DNA of 64,000 nucleotides, taken from contig JAXGXQ010000002.1 in assembly GCA_040772685.1 (NCBI GenBank), positions 248,001-312,000 on the forward strand, written 5' to 3'. Numbering within the stretch: the first letter of the stretch is position 1; each line of letters opens with the position of its first letter. This document shows positions 28,072-36,490 of this stretch, in pieces. The DNA comes from JAXGXQ01 sp040772685. GTDB taxonomy: Bacteria > Bacillota > Clostridia > Saccharofermentanales > UBA5734. The notes below the pieces were generated by a model. The model worked only from the letters and a program-made list of their open reading frames with translations. It did not search any database and had not been told where the DNA came from. A program made the position numbers and the translations under genes.

Positions 28072-28383
28072 ATGCCAGACAAGAACCTAGTTTGTAAAGA
28101 ATGTAAAGACGAATTTATTTTCACTGAGAGCGAACAGAACGAATTCCTCGCGAGAGGTCATATGAACGCTCCAAGCCGTTGTCCCGGCTGCCGTGAAGCC
28201 CGTAAAGAGCTTCGTGCCACCATGCCGGCAAACCATCCGAATTTCCAGCAGAACGGCAGGAGAGAACGTGATATGTTCCCGGCAGTTTGTGCTTCATGCA
28301 ATAAATCAACCACAGTTCCATTCCGCCCAAGAAACGATAAACCAGTTTTTTGCCGCGAATGCTATCAGGGACGCAGACGCTGA
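28072..28383 (+). CDS. Small zinc-ribbon protein
   Basis: 103 residues with two paired-cysteine motifs in each half: CKEC and CPGC near the N-terminus, CASC and CREC near the C-terminus. The N-terminal half matches the zf-trcl-type zinc ribbon (CKECKDEFIFTESEQ). The tail is basic (GRRR), so nucleic-acid binding is possible. The start at 28072 is supported by AGGAAAGG; an upstream TTG lacks a site. It is a single-gene unit. Confidence 0.85.
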   Translation: MPDKNLVCKECKDEFIFTESEQNEFLARGHMNAPSRCPGCREARKELRATMPANHPNFQQNGRRERDMFPAVCASCNKSTTVPFRPRNDKPVFCRECYQGRRR

Positions 28384-28420
28384 AATAAAGTCATACTGCA
28401 TAATAATCCACCACGCACAG

Positions 28421-28446
28421 CGGACAGTTTACTGTCCGTTTTGTTT
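28421..28446 (+). terminator. Intrinsic terminator after the zinc-ribbon gene
   Basis: CGGACAG (28421-28427) and CTGTCCG (28432-28438) form a stem closed by TTTA and followed by TTTTGTTTT. Confidence 0.85.
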
Positions 28447-28509
28447 TGCCACGGGAAGCATTATTTGCCGCGAAACTTTGATGGCTAATTTGCAGCGAAA
28501 GTATGATTA

Positions 28510-29385
28510 TCAGCCTTTTGAATTAAGTCGGATGCTGATTTCTCCGCTGTCCAGAAACTCCTCCCGGCCGTCCTCGAAGCGGACCAGCAAATGACCGGAA
28601 TCATCTATATCCAGGGCAAAAGCCGGGGAGTTGCCCAGAGGAGTATGAACCATTATCTGTTTGCCGATAACAAAAGAACGTTTTTTGTAAGCTGCGATTA
28701 TGGCAGGGTCAGACAAATTTCTGTAGTAGTGCCAGAAACTGTTGAGGATAGCTGCGATCAGGCGGTTACGAGCTGCTTCAATTTTCGGTTCAGCAGCAAA
28801 AACTGAAGTTGCGCTATTCCGTATGTCCGCAGGGAAGCCGCCAGCTGGCTCAAAAACATTAATACCGATACCGAGGGTGACGAATGCCAGTTTACCGCCT
28901 TCCGGCGCAAAGGATGCTTCTGTAAGAATCCCGCAAACCTTTTTCCCCTCCAGGTACACATCGTTAACCCACTTGATTTGCGCTTCTCGGTTAGCTATCT
29001 CTTCAATAGCCTCAGCTACAGCGACTGCGGCGGTGACGGTTAATAAAACAGCTTTTTCAGCCATCAGTTCCGGCCGCAGCAGCATACTCAAATAAATTCC
29101 CGTTCCGGCAGGCGAGTAAAAGCTCCGGCCCAAACGGCCTCGTCCTTCAGTTTGTTCTTCAGCGATTACTGTGAGCCCTTCCGGCGCGCCGGCCGCAGCC
29201 AGATCTTTTACAATCCGGTTGGTTGAACCGACTGTTTTACGCACATCCAGCCGCAGCTCCTTAGCTCCGCCGGCAAGGTGTCGCATGATGCCATCGGCAG
29301 ACAGGATATTAGCGGCCGATATGATATTACTGGATTTATTATTTAATTCTTTATTTAATTCGTCACTATTAAGTTTCATTGCCAT
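28510..29385 (-). CDS. birA: Biotin--[acetyl-CoA-carboxylase] ligase without DNA-binding domain
   Basis: About 291 residues. The core has DVRKTVGSTNRIVKDLA, then the biotinyl-AMP loop TEGRGRLGRSFYSP and KWVNDVYLEGKKVCGIL, all typical of biotin protein ligase. The N-terminal winged helix of the E. coli-type repressor is missing, so this should be a monofunctional ligase. The start is uncertain: ATG at 29385 is used, but ATG 29379 or TTG 29418 are also possible and none has a strong ribosome site. Confidence 0.88.
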   Translation of the reverse strand: MAMKLNSDELNKELNNKSSNIISAANILSADGIMRHLAGGAKELRLDVRKTVGSTNRIVKDLAAAGAPEGLTVIAEEQTEGRGRLGRSFYSPAGTGIYLSMLLRPELMAEKAVLLTVTAAVAVAEAIEEIANREAQIKWVNDVYLEGKKVCGILTEASFAPEGGKLAFVTLGIGINVFEPAGGFPADIRNSATSVFAAEPKIEAARNRLIAAILNSFWHYYRNLSDPAIIAAYKKRSFVIGKQIMVHTPLGNSPAFALDIDDSGHLLVRFEDGREEFLDSGEISIRLNSKG

Positions 29386-29533
29386 ATTATGATTTGAGGA
29401 CTTCAAATCGTCAACCAATCCGCTTTTTTGATAAGTTCCTGCAATATTAAGATTTTCTCAATAAATCAATGTTGACCAGAGGGTACAATTAGCTCAGTTG
29501 CGATAAATGAAGTATGAAACTGGAGAACATGCA

Positions 29534-30223
29534 ATGTATCGAATTCTGATCTGTGATGATGACCCGGAAATTCTGGAGGCTATTTCGGTTTATCTGCAAA
29601 TGGAGGGGTATCAGACAGTTAAAGCTGCGTCCGGTATCGAAGCCGTTAAACTGATGGCTGAGGATGGCCACAATTTTCAACTGATTGTGATGGATTTGAT
29701 GATGCCGGATATGGATGGCATGCAGGCAACGCGGCTGATCCGTGAAGATTTCAATTTGCCGATCCTGATGCTGACCGCCCGTTCCGAGGAACAGGATAAG
29801 ATTAAAGGCCTGAATATTGGCGCTGATGATTATCTGACCAAGCCGTTCAGTCCGATGGAACTGCGCGCCCGTGTGCGGTCGCTATTGCGCCGGTATACCA
29901 AACTCGGCAGTTTAACGGAACAAGCTGCGACATATAGTTATAGCGGCCTGGTGCTGGATGATGAAAGCAAGTCGGTTACTGTTGACGGTGATCCTGTTAA
30001 CCTGACTGCATCTGAATATAATATTGTGCTTTTTTTACTTAAGAACAAAGGCAAGATATTTTCTTCAAGCCAGATCTATGAGGAAGTGTGGGGCGAACAG
30101 GCTTTGGGCAGCGAAAATGTAGTCGCTGTTCACATCCGTCACATCCGGGAAAAGATTGAGATTAATCCTCGCGAACCACGGTATATCAAGGTTCTATGGG
30201 GTCAGGGATACAAAATTGGCTGA
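29534..30223 (+). CDS. OmpR/PhoB-family response regulator
   Basis: 229 residues. The receiver domain has the acidic pair in CDDDPE, the phosphoacceptor Asp in MDLMMPDMDG (about 53), Thr in MLTAR and Lys in TKPFSP. The C-terminus is a winged-helix DNA-binding domain ending in VLWGQGYKIG. Start taken at 29534, ten bases after GGAG; an ATG at 29507 is in frame but less well supported. The partner kinase is the next gene, 46 bases on. It is divergent from birA. Confidence 0.93.
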   Translation: MYRILICDDDPEILEAISVYLQMEGYQTVKAASGIEAVKLMAEDGHNFQLIVMDLMMPDMDGMQATRLIREDFNLPILMLTARSEEQDKIKGLNIGADDYLTKPFSPMELRARVRSLLRRYTKLGSLTEQAATYSYSGLVLDDESKSVTVDGDPVNLTASEYNIVLFLLKNKGKIFSSSQIYEEVWGEQALGSENVVAVHIRHIREKIEINPREPRYIKVLWGQGYKIG

Positions 30224-30269
30224 GCACAGCCGCTTGCTTCCAAAATAATATTAAACGGGAGACTACAAA

Positions 30270-32315
30270 ATGTGTAAACCAAGACACTCTGTCATTTTCA
30301 AATTGATGATATTTTTCCTTACAACAGCTTTAGTTGCTGCTATGTTGATCTCCGGCGTGATAATCGTTAATGCTAATCATGATGAATTCGTGCCGACAAC
30401 CGAGTTCACCAGCAGCAAGCGTCTGGGAAATTTCCTGCAGGGAGCGGTTAATTTGATGCCCACTGTAGAGAACAGTCTTGCCGGCCGGTGGCCTGAAGAC
30501 GGGATAGTTGAAATGCGTGATTTGCCGGAACTGGCGCCGGATCTGGATCTTGGGTTATATTGGATTCTGCTGGACAGCAACCTAAAGCTGCTTTACCGCG
30601 ATAACAAGACTGGCAATATCATCACCAACATCGAAAGCACTCAGGCTGGAACTGAGCTTGACTTCAAGTCTGCAACTTTCACCAGTGAGTTACTAAAGAA
30701 TAATTACGCGTTCCAGCTTGATTTCAAGAAAGGCAGCATTAACCTTAGCGAGGGTTTGACCTCGGCGGATGTACCGCCGCAACTGCAGCAAATAAGCATG
30801 TATCAGGCTGGCAGAGACGCGAATATAACTATTGTTCTCGATACAAGTTTCAGCAAGCTTGACCATATAAGAAATGGCTCAATCGAATACAGCAGGCAAC
30901 AAAACTGGACAATATACGCTTTGATTATTCTGGGCGTCTCCTTGTTGCTGTTTCTGGCAGCCTGGATATTTCTGATTCGCTTTGCCGGCAGCCAACAGGG
31001 AACCAGCAAGATACAGCTCTCCTGGTTTGACCGGATTTACGGTGAAATTATCCTACTGGCAGTTGCTGCTATGGCAATAATTACGCTTAGTGCTGCGTCG
31101 TACTTTTTCTATAACTTCGGTTCATTGTTTGGCGGTGACCCACTGGATTACTTAGCTCTTATTCTGGCATTTTATGTAGCCGGGAGCATACTCTTCCTCT
31201 CTTTAATTCGGCGCTACAAAGCAGGTATTCTCTGGCAGCAGACCCTGACAGCAACTTTACTCCGCATCGGCAAGAAGTTCTATGACAATCGTAAGCTGCT
31301 CTGGAAAGCCATTTTGCTCTACACCGCTTATGTATTCTTTATTTTTGCAACCGTTTTCCTGCTTGCTGTTACAAGATTTGACAGCGCGCTTTTTCTCCTC
31401 TTTCTGGCAGCGCTCGTTATCCTGCCGGCGGTACTCATTCTGCTGCCCGCTTCCCGCTGGATCGTTCAGTATCAAATGGTAAATGACGCTGCAGCAAATT
31501 TGGGACTGAATTCTTTTAAGTTGAGCGAACCAATTGAAAAGCTGCCGGTCGACCTGCGAAGTTTGGCAGATTGCCTCAGCAATACGCAGGCTCGGATGCA
31601 GCAGGCTGTTGCTGAACAATTAAAAAGCGAACGCTTGAAAACCGACTTGATTTCCAATGTTTCACACGACCTGCGGACGCCGCTTACTTCCATTATCAGC
31701 TACATCGATTTATTGAAACAGGAGCCGGAGGGATCGGTTAAAACCGCAGAATATCTTGATGTCCTGGATCAGAAATCTCAAAAACTCAAAATTCTGACTG
31801 ACAACCTGTTTGAAGCTGCCAAGGCTTCTTCCGGAAATTTGCCTGTCAAAATGAGCAATGTCAACCTCAATGAGCTGGTCAGCCAGCTTTCGGGTGAATA
31901 TAGTGACCGACTGGAAGCAGCTAAACTCACTCTGGTGGTCAAACAACCCCAGGCAGAAAGCGGTGAAAACCTGCCGCTGGCAATAAGCAGCGACGGTAAC
32001 CATATTTCACGTATCCTGGACAACCTGATGACTAATGCGATCAAGTATTCATTGTCAGGAACGCGTGTTTATCTGGATTTGTACACCGAAGAAAATAAGG
32101 TGACACTCGAGCTGAAGAACATCTCGAAGGACAGCTTAAACTGCTCTGTGGAAGAACTGAGCCAGCGCTTTGTTCGAGGTGACGAATCCCGCCACTCCGA
32201 GGGTTCTGGCCTGGGACTCGCGATAGCATCCAGCCTGGCAGAAATTCTTGGCGGTGAATTGAATTTCAAACTTGACGGGGATCTTTTCAAAGCAATTTTG
32301 CAACTGCCGCGATAG
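30270..32315 (+). CDS. Membrane sensor histidine kinase
   Basis: 681 residues. One N-terminal membrane segment (about 10-32) and an extracytoplasmic sensor region of about 180 residues are followed by a cluster of about five further segments (214-395). This is unusual compared with two-segment sensors of this class. The HisKA domain has the phosphorylated His in NVSHDLRTPLTS (about 466), and the HATPase domain has NLMTNAIKYS and SGLGLAIA. It partners the response regulator upstream. The signal is unknown. The lipoprotein just downstream may belong to the same sensing unit. Confidence 0.92.
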   Translation: MCKPRHSVIFKLMIFFLTTALVAAMLISGVIIVNANHDEFVPTTEFTSSKRLGNFLQGAVNLMPTVENSLAGRWPEDGIVEMRDLPELAPDLDLGLYWILLDSNLKLLYRDNKTGNIITNIESTQAGTELDFKSATFTSELLKNNYAFQLDFKKGSINLSEGLTSADVPPQLQQISMYQAGRDANITIVLDTSFSKLDHIRNGSIEYSRQQNWTIYALIILGVSLLLFLAAWIFLIRFAGSQQGTSKIQLSWFDRIYGEIILLAVAAMAIITLSAASYFFYNFGSLFGGDPLDYLALILAFYVAGSILFLSLIRRYKAGILWQQTLTATLLRIGKKFYDNRKLLWKAILLYTAYVFFIFATVFLLAVTRFDSALFLLFLAALVILPAVLILLPASRWIVQYQMVNDAAANLGLNSFKLSEPIEKLPVDLRSLADCLSNTQARMQQAVAEQLKSERLKTDLISNVSHDLRTPLTSIISYIDLLKQEPEGSVKTAEYLDVLDQKSQKLKILTDNLFEAAKASSGNLPVKMSNVNLNELVSQLSGEYSDRLEAAKLTLVVKQPQAESGENLPLAISSDGNHISRILDNLMTNAIKYSLSGTRVYLDLYTEENKVTLELKNISKDSLNCSVEELSQRFVRGDESRHSEGSGLGLAIASSLAEILGGELNFKLDGDLFKAILQLPR

Positions 32316-32391
32316 CATCTGGTTACTGTTTGAGTTATCATTGATAGAAGCGGATTCAAGTCGGCAATATTTTGATAACCTGGGTAATTTG

Positions 32392-33366
32392 ATGCAAAGG
32401 TTCTTTCGTTTTCTCATTTTAATAATAATCGCGACCCTGCTGTTAACCTCGTGTTCTCCGGCCCGCCTCAACCCGCGCTATAAGCAATTGTTTTGGGCTG
32501 AGGACGAAATCCTTTCCTTGCAAACTAATGGAGCTGTAGAACGCCGGCCATTGGCGAACGGTTTCCGTCAGCTTATTTTGCGCCTGCCTGCTTCAGACGA
32601 TGGTAATGGGATAATTCTTAACGAAATTTATTATTATGTTAAAGGCAAGAAACTGGTAATCTTCCCGCTGCACAACCGCGACAAGCAGGATATGTATACA
32701 GCTGAGGACGGCGAGATTCTAAGGCTGCACCTGGTTGCGGAAAAGCACATCATTCTCAGCAAAGCTTTTAAACCACGGGGGCAGTCACAGCCAATCGGGG
32801 AATATGAATTTTATGAACTTGAAGTCGCAACGGGCGAAGTCACAGCGCTAAGCCGGGAAGCTACTGCACCAGAGTTGTCACCAACCTTTCTGGCTATTGA
32901 GCAAGATCGGCTTTTTTTTACAAATGAAAAGGTCAAACTGGGCGAAATCAACCTGACAAACGGGCACGTAACAGACTTGTCAGCTCAGGTTGAGTACAAG
33001 CCGACTCATGCCGTAATCAGCGGCGACACGCTTTTCCTCAGTGCCTGGCATCACGCTTTATATGCTTTATCGCTTTCACCTGCTGCCAGTCCTGCGAATA
33101 TCAGAAGAATTGATTTTGGCGAAATTACTGGCCTGCCGGGAGCAATAGCAGCTGACGAAAACGGTATTTTGCTTTCCCTTGAGGGCAGCAATGTCAACTC
33201 AGCCATTTATCGGCTCGAAATGCCGGACTGCCAGCCAGTTCTGCTTGCAGACCTGAAGGGAACCGGTATTTCCAACCTGACATATTTATTGCGCGATCAA
33301 AATCAAATATATTGTCTTGCTGATGATGGTGAAAAATTTACAGCGTTGCCGGTTTACGGCAGTTAA
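32392..33366 (+). CDS. Predicted lipoprotein, possibly beta-propeller
   Basis: 324 residues. The signal peptide ends in the lipobox LLTSC (Cys 21). The mature part has repeated short beta-strand-like motifs (LFFTNEKVKLGEINL, TLFLSAWHHALYALSL, GILLSLEGSNVNSAIYRL) consistent with a propeller, but no family was recognised. The start at 32392 is chosen because it gives a complete signal peptide; the open frame extends upstream into the kinase gene without a sensible start. The ribosome site is weak (GGGTAATTTG). Its position directly after the two-component genes suggests an accessory sensor role. Confidence 0.75.
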   Translation: MQRFFRFLILIIIATLLLTSCSPARLNPRYKQLFWAEDEILSLQTNGAVERRPLANGFRQLILRLPASDDGNGIILNEIYYYVKGKKLVIFPLHNRDKQDMYTAEDGEILRLHLVAEKHIILSKAFKPRGQSQPIGEYEFYELEVATGEVTALSREATAPELSPTFLAIEQDRLFFTNEKVKLGEINLTNGHVTDLSAQVEYKPTHAVISGDTLFLSAWHHALYALSLSPAASPANIRRIDFGEITGLPGAIAADENGILLSLEGSNVNSAIYRLEMPDCQPVLLADLKGTGISNLTYLLRDQNQIYCLADDGEKFTALPVYGS

Positions 33367-33406
33367 TCACGGTATGCGTGGATAATCAAGGGAAGGCAGG
33401 CACCAG

Positions 33407-34126
33407 ATGAATCAGACTGAAATAACTGATCTGACCAGAGAAAAGCCCTTTAAGCCACTTTGGCAAGTTGTTTATGAAGGCTTGAAAGCCGAAATAATCA
33501 CCTTGAAAATCGAACCCGGAACCCGGATCAACGAGAAATCGCTGGCTGAAAAAATGGGCATCTCTCGCTCTCCCTTAAAAATGGCTATCGATAAGCTGAT
33601 CGATGACACTTTAATCGCAAAAGAGCCGGGGCACAGCCCGGTAGTCACGCAGCTGGATTTCGCCACTTACGGCCAAATAATCCATGCCCGAAGGGCGATC
33701 GAAAGCGAAGCGGCATATATCGCGGCCAAAGTGCTGACCCCAGCTGAACTTGATACTATGGCTGCTGTTTTGCAGGAGTTCAACGCCTGCAAACCCGAAG
33801 ACAAGATCCGCTGTTCGGAGCTGGATGACCAATTCCACCAGTTGATCATTGATGCTGCCAACAACGTTTATCTCTCACGAATGTACGATATGATCCGCCC
33901 CTGGCTGTCACGTTATCGGTATTATCTGGCTTATTATACTAAGCGTAATTACTACACGGAGTACCCCTCTTATCATGAAGCGATTTATCATGCTTTGAGT
34001 CACCATTTATCAGAATTGGCCCGGTCTGAAATTATATTTGACATCACTCGCATGGAAAATATGATTCTGGATCTTTCCTATCGTATAAATAATTCAGGTT
34101 TTGAAACAGAAAAGGAGGGCAATTAG
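33407..34126 (+). CDS. GntR-family regulator (FadR/FCD type)
   Basis: 239 residues. The N-terminal winged helix includes PGTRINEKSLAEKMGISRSP (about 37-57). The C-terminal FCD domain has the metal-binding pattern in ELDDQFHQLI and YHEAIYHALSHH. It begins a three-gene unit with the aldolase and 2-hydroxyacid dehydrogenase, and probably represses it in response to a carboxylate intermediate. A CTGTATACAG palindrome at 40-49, near the sugar-acid kinase operon, is a possible second target. Confidence 0.92.
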   Translation: MNQTEITDLTREKPFKPLWQVVYEGLKAEIITLKIEPGTRINEKSLAEKMGISRSPLKMAIDKLIDDTLIAKEPGHSPVVTQLDFATYGQIIHARRAIESEAAYIAAKVLTPAELDTMAAVLQEFNACKPEDKIRCSELDDQFHQLIIDAANNVYLSRMYDMIRPWLSRYRYYLAYYTKRNYYTEYPSYHEAIYHALSHHLSELARSEIIFDITRMENMILDLSYRINNSGFETEKEGN

Positions 34127-34127
34127 A

Positions 34128-34898
34128 ATGAAAAATAACGTCAGGGAAAAGCTGGCTCTTGGCCAGAAGGTGGTCGGCACTTTTTTCGAAATCGGCAGTA
34201 TGACTGCAGTTGAATGCCTCGCGCTGACAGGTCTCGACTATTTTATTATTGATTGTGAGCACGGACCGTTTGATGTTGAACGTGCCCTGGAATTTGTGCG
34301 CACGGCTGAACTCAAAAACATTACCCCGTTTGTGCGTGTAAGTGATATTTCCCGGCCGGCAATTTTGAAAATGCTCGACATTGGTGCTCAGGGGCTGATC
34401 ATTCCTTGTGTTGACAATGTTGAACAGGTCAAAAAGATCGTTGAATACGGCAAATATCCGCCGGTCGGCCGCCGGGGCTTTTTCTTTACCCGCGTAGCTG
34501 AATACGGCAATTCTGCCGATGCTGCGTCGATCGAAAACTATCTGCAGAAATGCAACGACACCGTTATGTTGATTCCGCAGTGCGAAACAGTCGGCTGTTT
34601 GGAAAATATTGAGGAAATAACTGCCATTGAAGGTGTAGACGGCATTTTTGTCGGGCCTTATGACCTCACCATTGCTATGGGTATCCCGGGCCAGTTCAGC
34701 AATCCGGCCTTTTTGCAAGCATTGGACCGTGTCAACAAAGCCTGTAAAACTGCCGGCATTCCCTTGTTGATTTATACCGGAAATACGGCTGCTGCCAGCA
34801 AATATTTCGAACAGGGAATTGACGGGGTCGCTTATGGCACAGACTTGGCCGTTTATATTGAAGGTTTCCGCAATATCCTCAAAGAAATCAAACGCTGA
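34128..34898 (+). CDS. HpcH/HpaI-family aldolase
   Basis: 256 residues. Metal-dependent class II pyruvate aldolase of the HpcH/GarL group, which cleaves 2-keto-3-deoxy sugar acids to pyruvate or a related keto acid plus an aldehyde. Key motifs are FIIDCEHGPFD near 40, MLDIGAQGLIIPCVD near 85 and GIFVGPYDL near 175. The start at 34128 follows AAGGAGGG; the frame extends upstream into the GntR gene. If the products include tartronate semialdehyde, the GarR-like reductase at 224 would be the next step, though it lies 33 kb away. Confidence 0.9.
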   Translation: MKNNVREKLALGQKVVGTFFEIGSMTAVECLALTGLDYFIIDCEHGPFDVERALEFVRTAELKNITPFVRVSDISRPAILKMLDIGAQGLIIPCVDNVEQVKKIVEYGKYPPVGRRGFFFTRVAEYGNSADAASIENYLQKCNDTVMLIPQCETVGCLENIEEITAIEGVDGIFVGPYDLTIAMGIPGQFSNPAFLQALDRVNKACKTAGIPLLIYTGNTAAASKYFEQGIDGVAYGTDLAVYIEGFRNILKEIKR

Positions 34899-34911
34899 GG
34901 AGTGCTGTGAA

Positions 34912-35892
34912 ATGAAAGTAGTTTTACTTGATAATCAATACTTGCCTGAAGACTCGTTACCGCAGGAAAAAGAGATTTTTGCCGCGGCGGGGATAGAGTT
35001 TGTTGTCTGCGAATGCAAAACTGAGCAGGATGTAATTGACTGTGCCAGTGATGCTGAAGGTGTTTTGAGTGTTTATACGCCGCTGACCAGGAACATAATC
35101 GAACAGTTGCCCAAGGCCAAGGTTTTTGTGCGTTATGGCATTGGCTACGATGTGATTGATGTACCGGCGGCAACTGATCATGGCATCGCCGTCTGCAACC
35201 TGCCGACATATTGTGTAGAAGACGTGGCTGTGCATACGCTGGCAATGATCCTGAACGCGCTCCGGAAAATTTCTTTTTTCGATTGCTCAATTCGGCGCGG
35301 CGAATGGAACCAGGCTCTTGGCTATGAGATGCACCGGCCCTATAAGCTGACTTTAGGGTTCCTCGGTTTTGGTAACATAGCCCGGGCAACGGCAGAATAC
35401 GTTAAGCCTTTGGGCTTCGAACTGATTGCTTACGATCCATACTTGCCTGCTGAACGCTTTACTGAACTGGCGGTTGAAAAGGTGGAATTGCCGGAACTGC
35501 TGGCTCAAGCTGATTTTATTTCACTGCATACACCGGTTACAGCTGAAACCAAACAGATTATCAATCAGGACACGATCGCTGCGATGAAGCCCGGCGTGAC
35601 GATAATTAACACCTCACGCGGCGACCTGATCGATACCAAGGCCTTGATCAAAGGACTAGAGAGCGGTCAGATTCAGGCTGCCTGTCTCGACGTGCTCGAG
35701 CGCGAGCCGTTAGCGCCGGAACATAAACGTTTACTGGATTTCGAACAAGTTACGCTCACCCCGCATGCGGCGTATTTCTCGGTTGAATCCGCTGCCGATC
35801 AGCATAAACAGGTGGCTGAAAGCGCAGTTGCCGTACTGCGCGGTGAAAAACCGGCAAATATCGTCAATCGTAAAGAATTGGGATTAGTCTGA
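34912..35892 (+). CDS. D-isomer-specific 2-hydroxyacid dehydrogenase (CtBP/phosphoglycerate dehydrogenase-like)
   Basis: 326 residues. The NAD-binding motif is GFLGFGNIARATAEYV near 148. The catalytic residues are Arg in NTSRGDLID, Glu in DVLEREPLAP and His in LTPHAAYFS. NLPTYCVEDVAVHT fits the C-terminal-binding-protein-like branch. GAGGAG precedes the ATG at 34912; the longer upstream frame overlaps the aldolase and is not credible. As the third gene of the GntR unit it likely interconverts a 2-keto acid and its D-hydroxy acid in the same catabolic route. Confidence 0.9.
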   Translation: MKVVLLDNQYLPEDSLPQEKEIFAAAGIEFVVCECKTEQDVIDCASDAEGVLSVYTPLTRNIIEQLPKAKVFVRYGIGYDVIDVPAATDHGIAVCNLPTYCVEDVAVHTLAMILNALRKISFFDCSIRRGEWNQALGYEMHRPYKLTLGFLGFGNIARATAEYVKPLGFELIAYDPYLPAERFTELAVEKVELPELLAQADFISLHTPVTAETKQIINQDTIAAMKPGVTIINTSRGDLIDTKALIKGLESGQIQAACLDVLEREPLAPEHKRLLDFEQVTLTPHAAYFSVESAADQHKQVAESAVAVLRGEKPANIVNRKELGLV

Positions 35893-35915
35893 ACTAAAAG
35901 TCAAAAACAGTCAGG

Positions 35916-35959
35916 ACATGCCGCTGCAACTGCTCCACTATTGCAATGGCATGTTTTTT
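35916..35959 (+). terminator. Intrinsic terminator of the aldolase operon
   Basis: ACATGCC (35916-35922) pairs with GGCATGT (35948-35954), an inner TGCAA/TTGCA pair extends the stem, and TTTTT follows. Confidence 0.9.
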
Positions 35960-35961
35960 GT

Positions 35962-36007
35962 TGCAGGCAGATAAGCTTATTTAATGCAGGCAGATAAGCT
36001 TATTTAA
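35962..36007. repeat. Exact 23-base tandem duplication with palindromic core
   Basis: Copies at 35962-35984 and 35985-36007 are identical. Each holds the perfect palindrome ATAAGCTTAT (35971-35980 and 35994-36003), centred 23 bases apart. The second copy abuts the -35 box of the AOR operon promoter. Confidence 0.95.
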
Positions 36008-36037
36008 TTGACATCTGCGTTTTGCACTATATATAAT
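36008..36037 (+). promoter_or_regulatory. Consensus promoter of the AOR operon
   Basis: Perfect TTGACA (36008-36013) and TATAAT (36032-36037) with an 18-base spacer. The predicted start is near 36044, giving a leader of about 30 bases. The duplicated ATAAGCTTAT palindrome lies directly upstream. Confidence 0.85.
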
Positions 36038-36073
36038 AATGGCACCTTAAACGTTTACGGAAGTGAAAAACTT

Positions 36074-36490
36074 ATGGCTAAAAAATTACGAGCTGCTGAA
36101 ATGAACAAATGCATTGGTTGTTTTACCTGCATGAATATTTGTTCAATTGTTAATCGAAAAAACCATTCCCTGACCAAAAGCGCTATTAAAGTAAAAACTG
36201 CCGGTGGCATGACCAGCCGTTTTATTGCAGTTGTCTGCATTGCTTGTCACGACCCGGCTTGTATGGAAGCCTGCCCAAGCGGGGCGCTTACCAAACGAGA
36301 AGGCGGCGGCGTTAATCTCGATCCGGAGAAATGCATAGGCTGTCGCAAGTGCGTGGATGCATGTGTAATGCAGGCGGTGTTTTTTGACGAGGAAACCAAC
36401 AAACCAATAATTTGTCGTCACTGCGGATCTTGCGCCCGTTTTTGCCCGCATCAGTGTCTGGTTATGGAGGAGGTCGCGGAAAATGATTAA
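36074..36490 (+). CDS. Ferredoxin-like electron-transfer subunit of the AOR operon
   Basis: 138 residues with four cysteine clusters: CIGCFTCMNIC, CHDPACMEACPSG, CIGCRKCVDAC and CRHCGSCARFCPH. That is enough for up to four [4Fe-4S] centres, as in HycB/AorA-type subunits. It should shuttle electrons between the tungsten enzyme and a soluble carrier. The start at 36074 follows GGAAGTG; the longer frame upstream overlaps the promoter. The stop overlaps the start of the AOR gene by eight bases. Confidence 0.9.
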   Translation: MAKKLRAAEMNKCIGCFTCMNICSIVNRKNHSLTKSAIKVKTAGGMTSRFIAVVCIACHDPACMEACPSGALTKREGGGVNLDPEKCIGCRKCVDACVMQAVFFDEETNKPIICRHCGSCARFCPHQCLVMEEVAEND

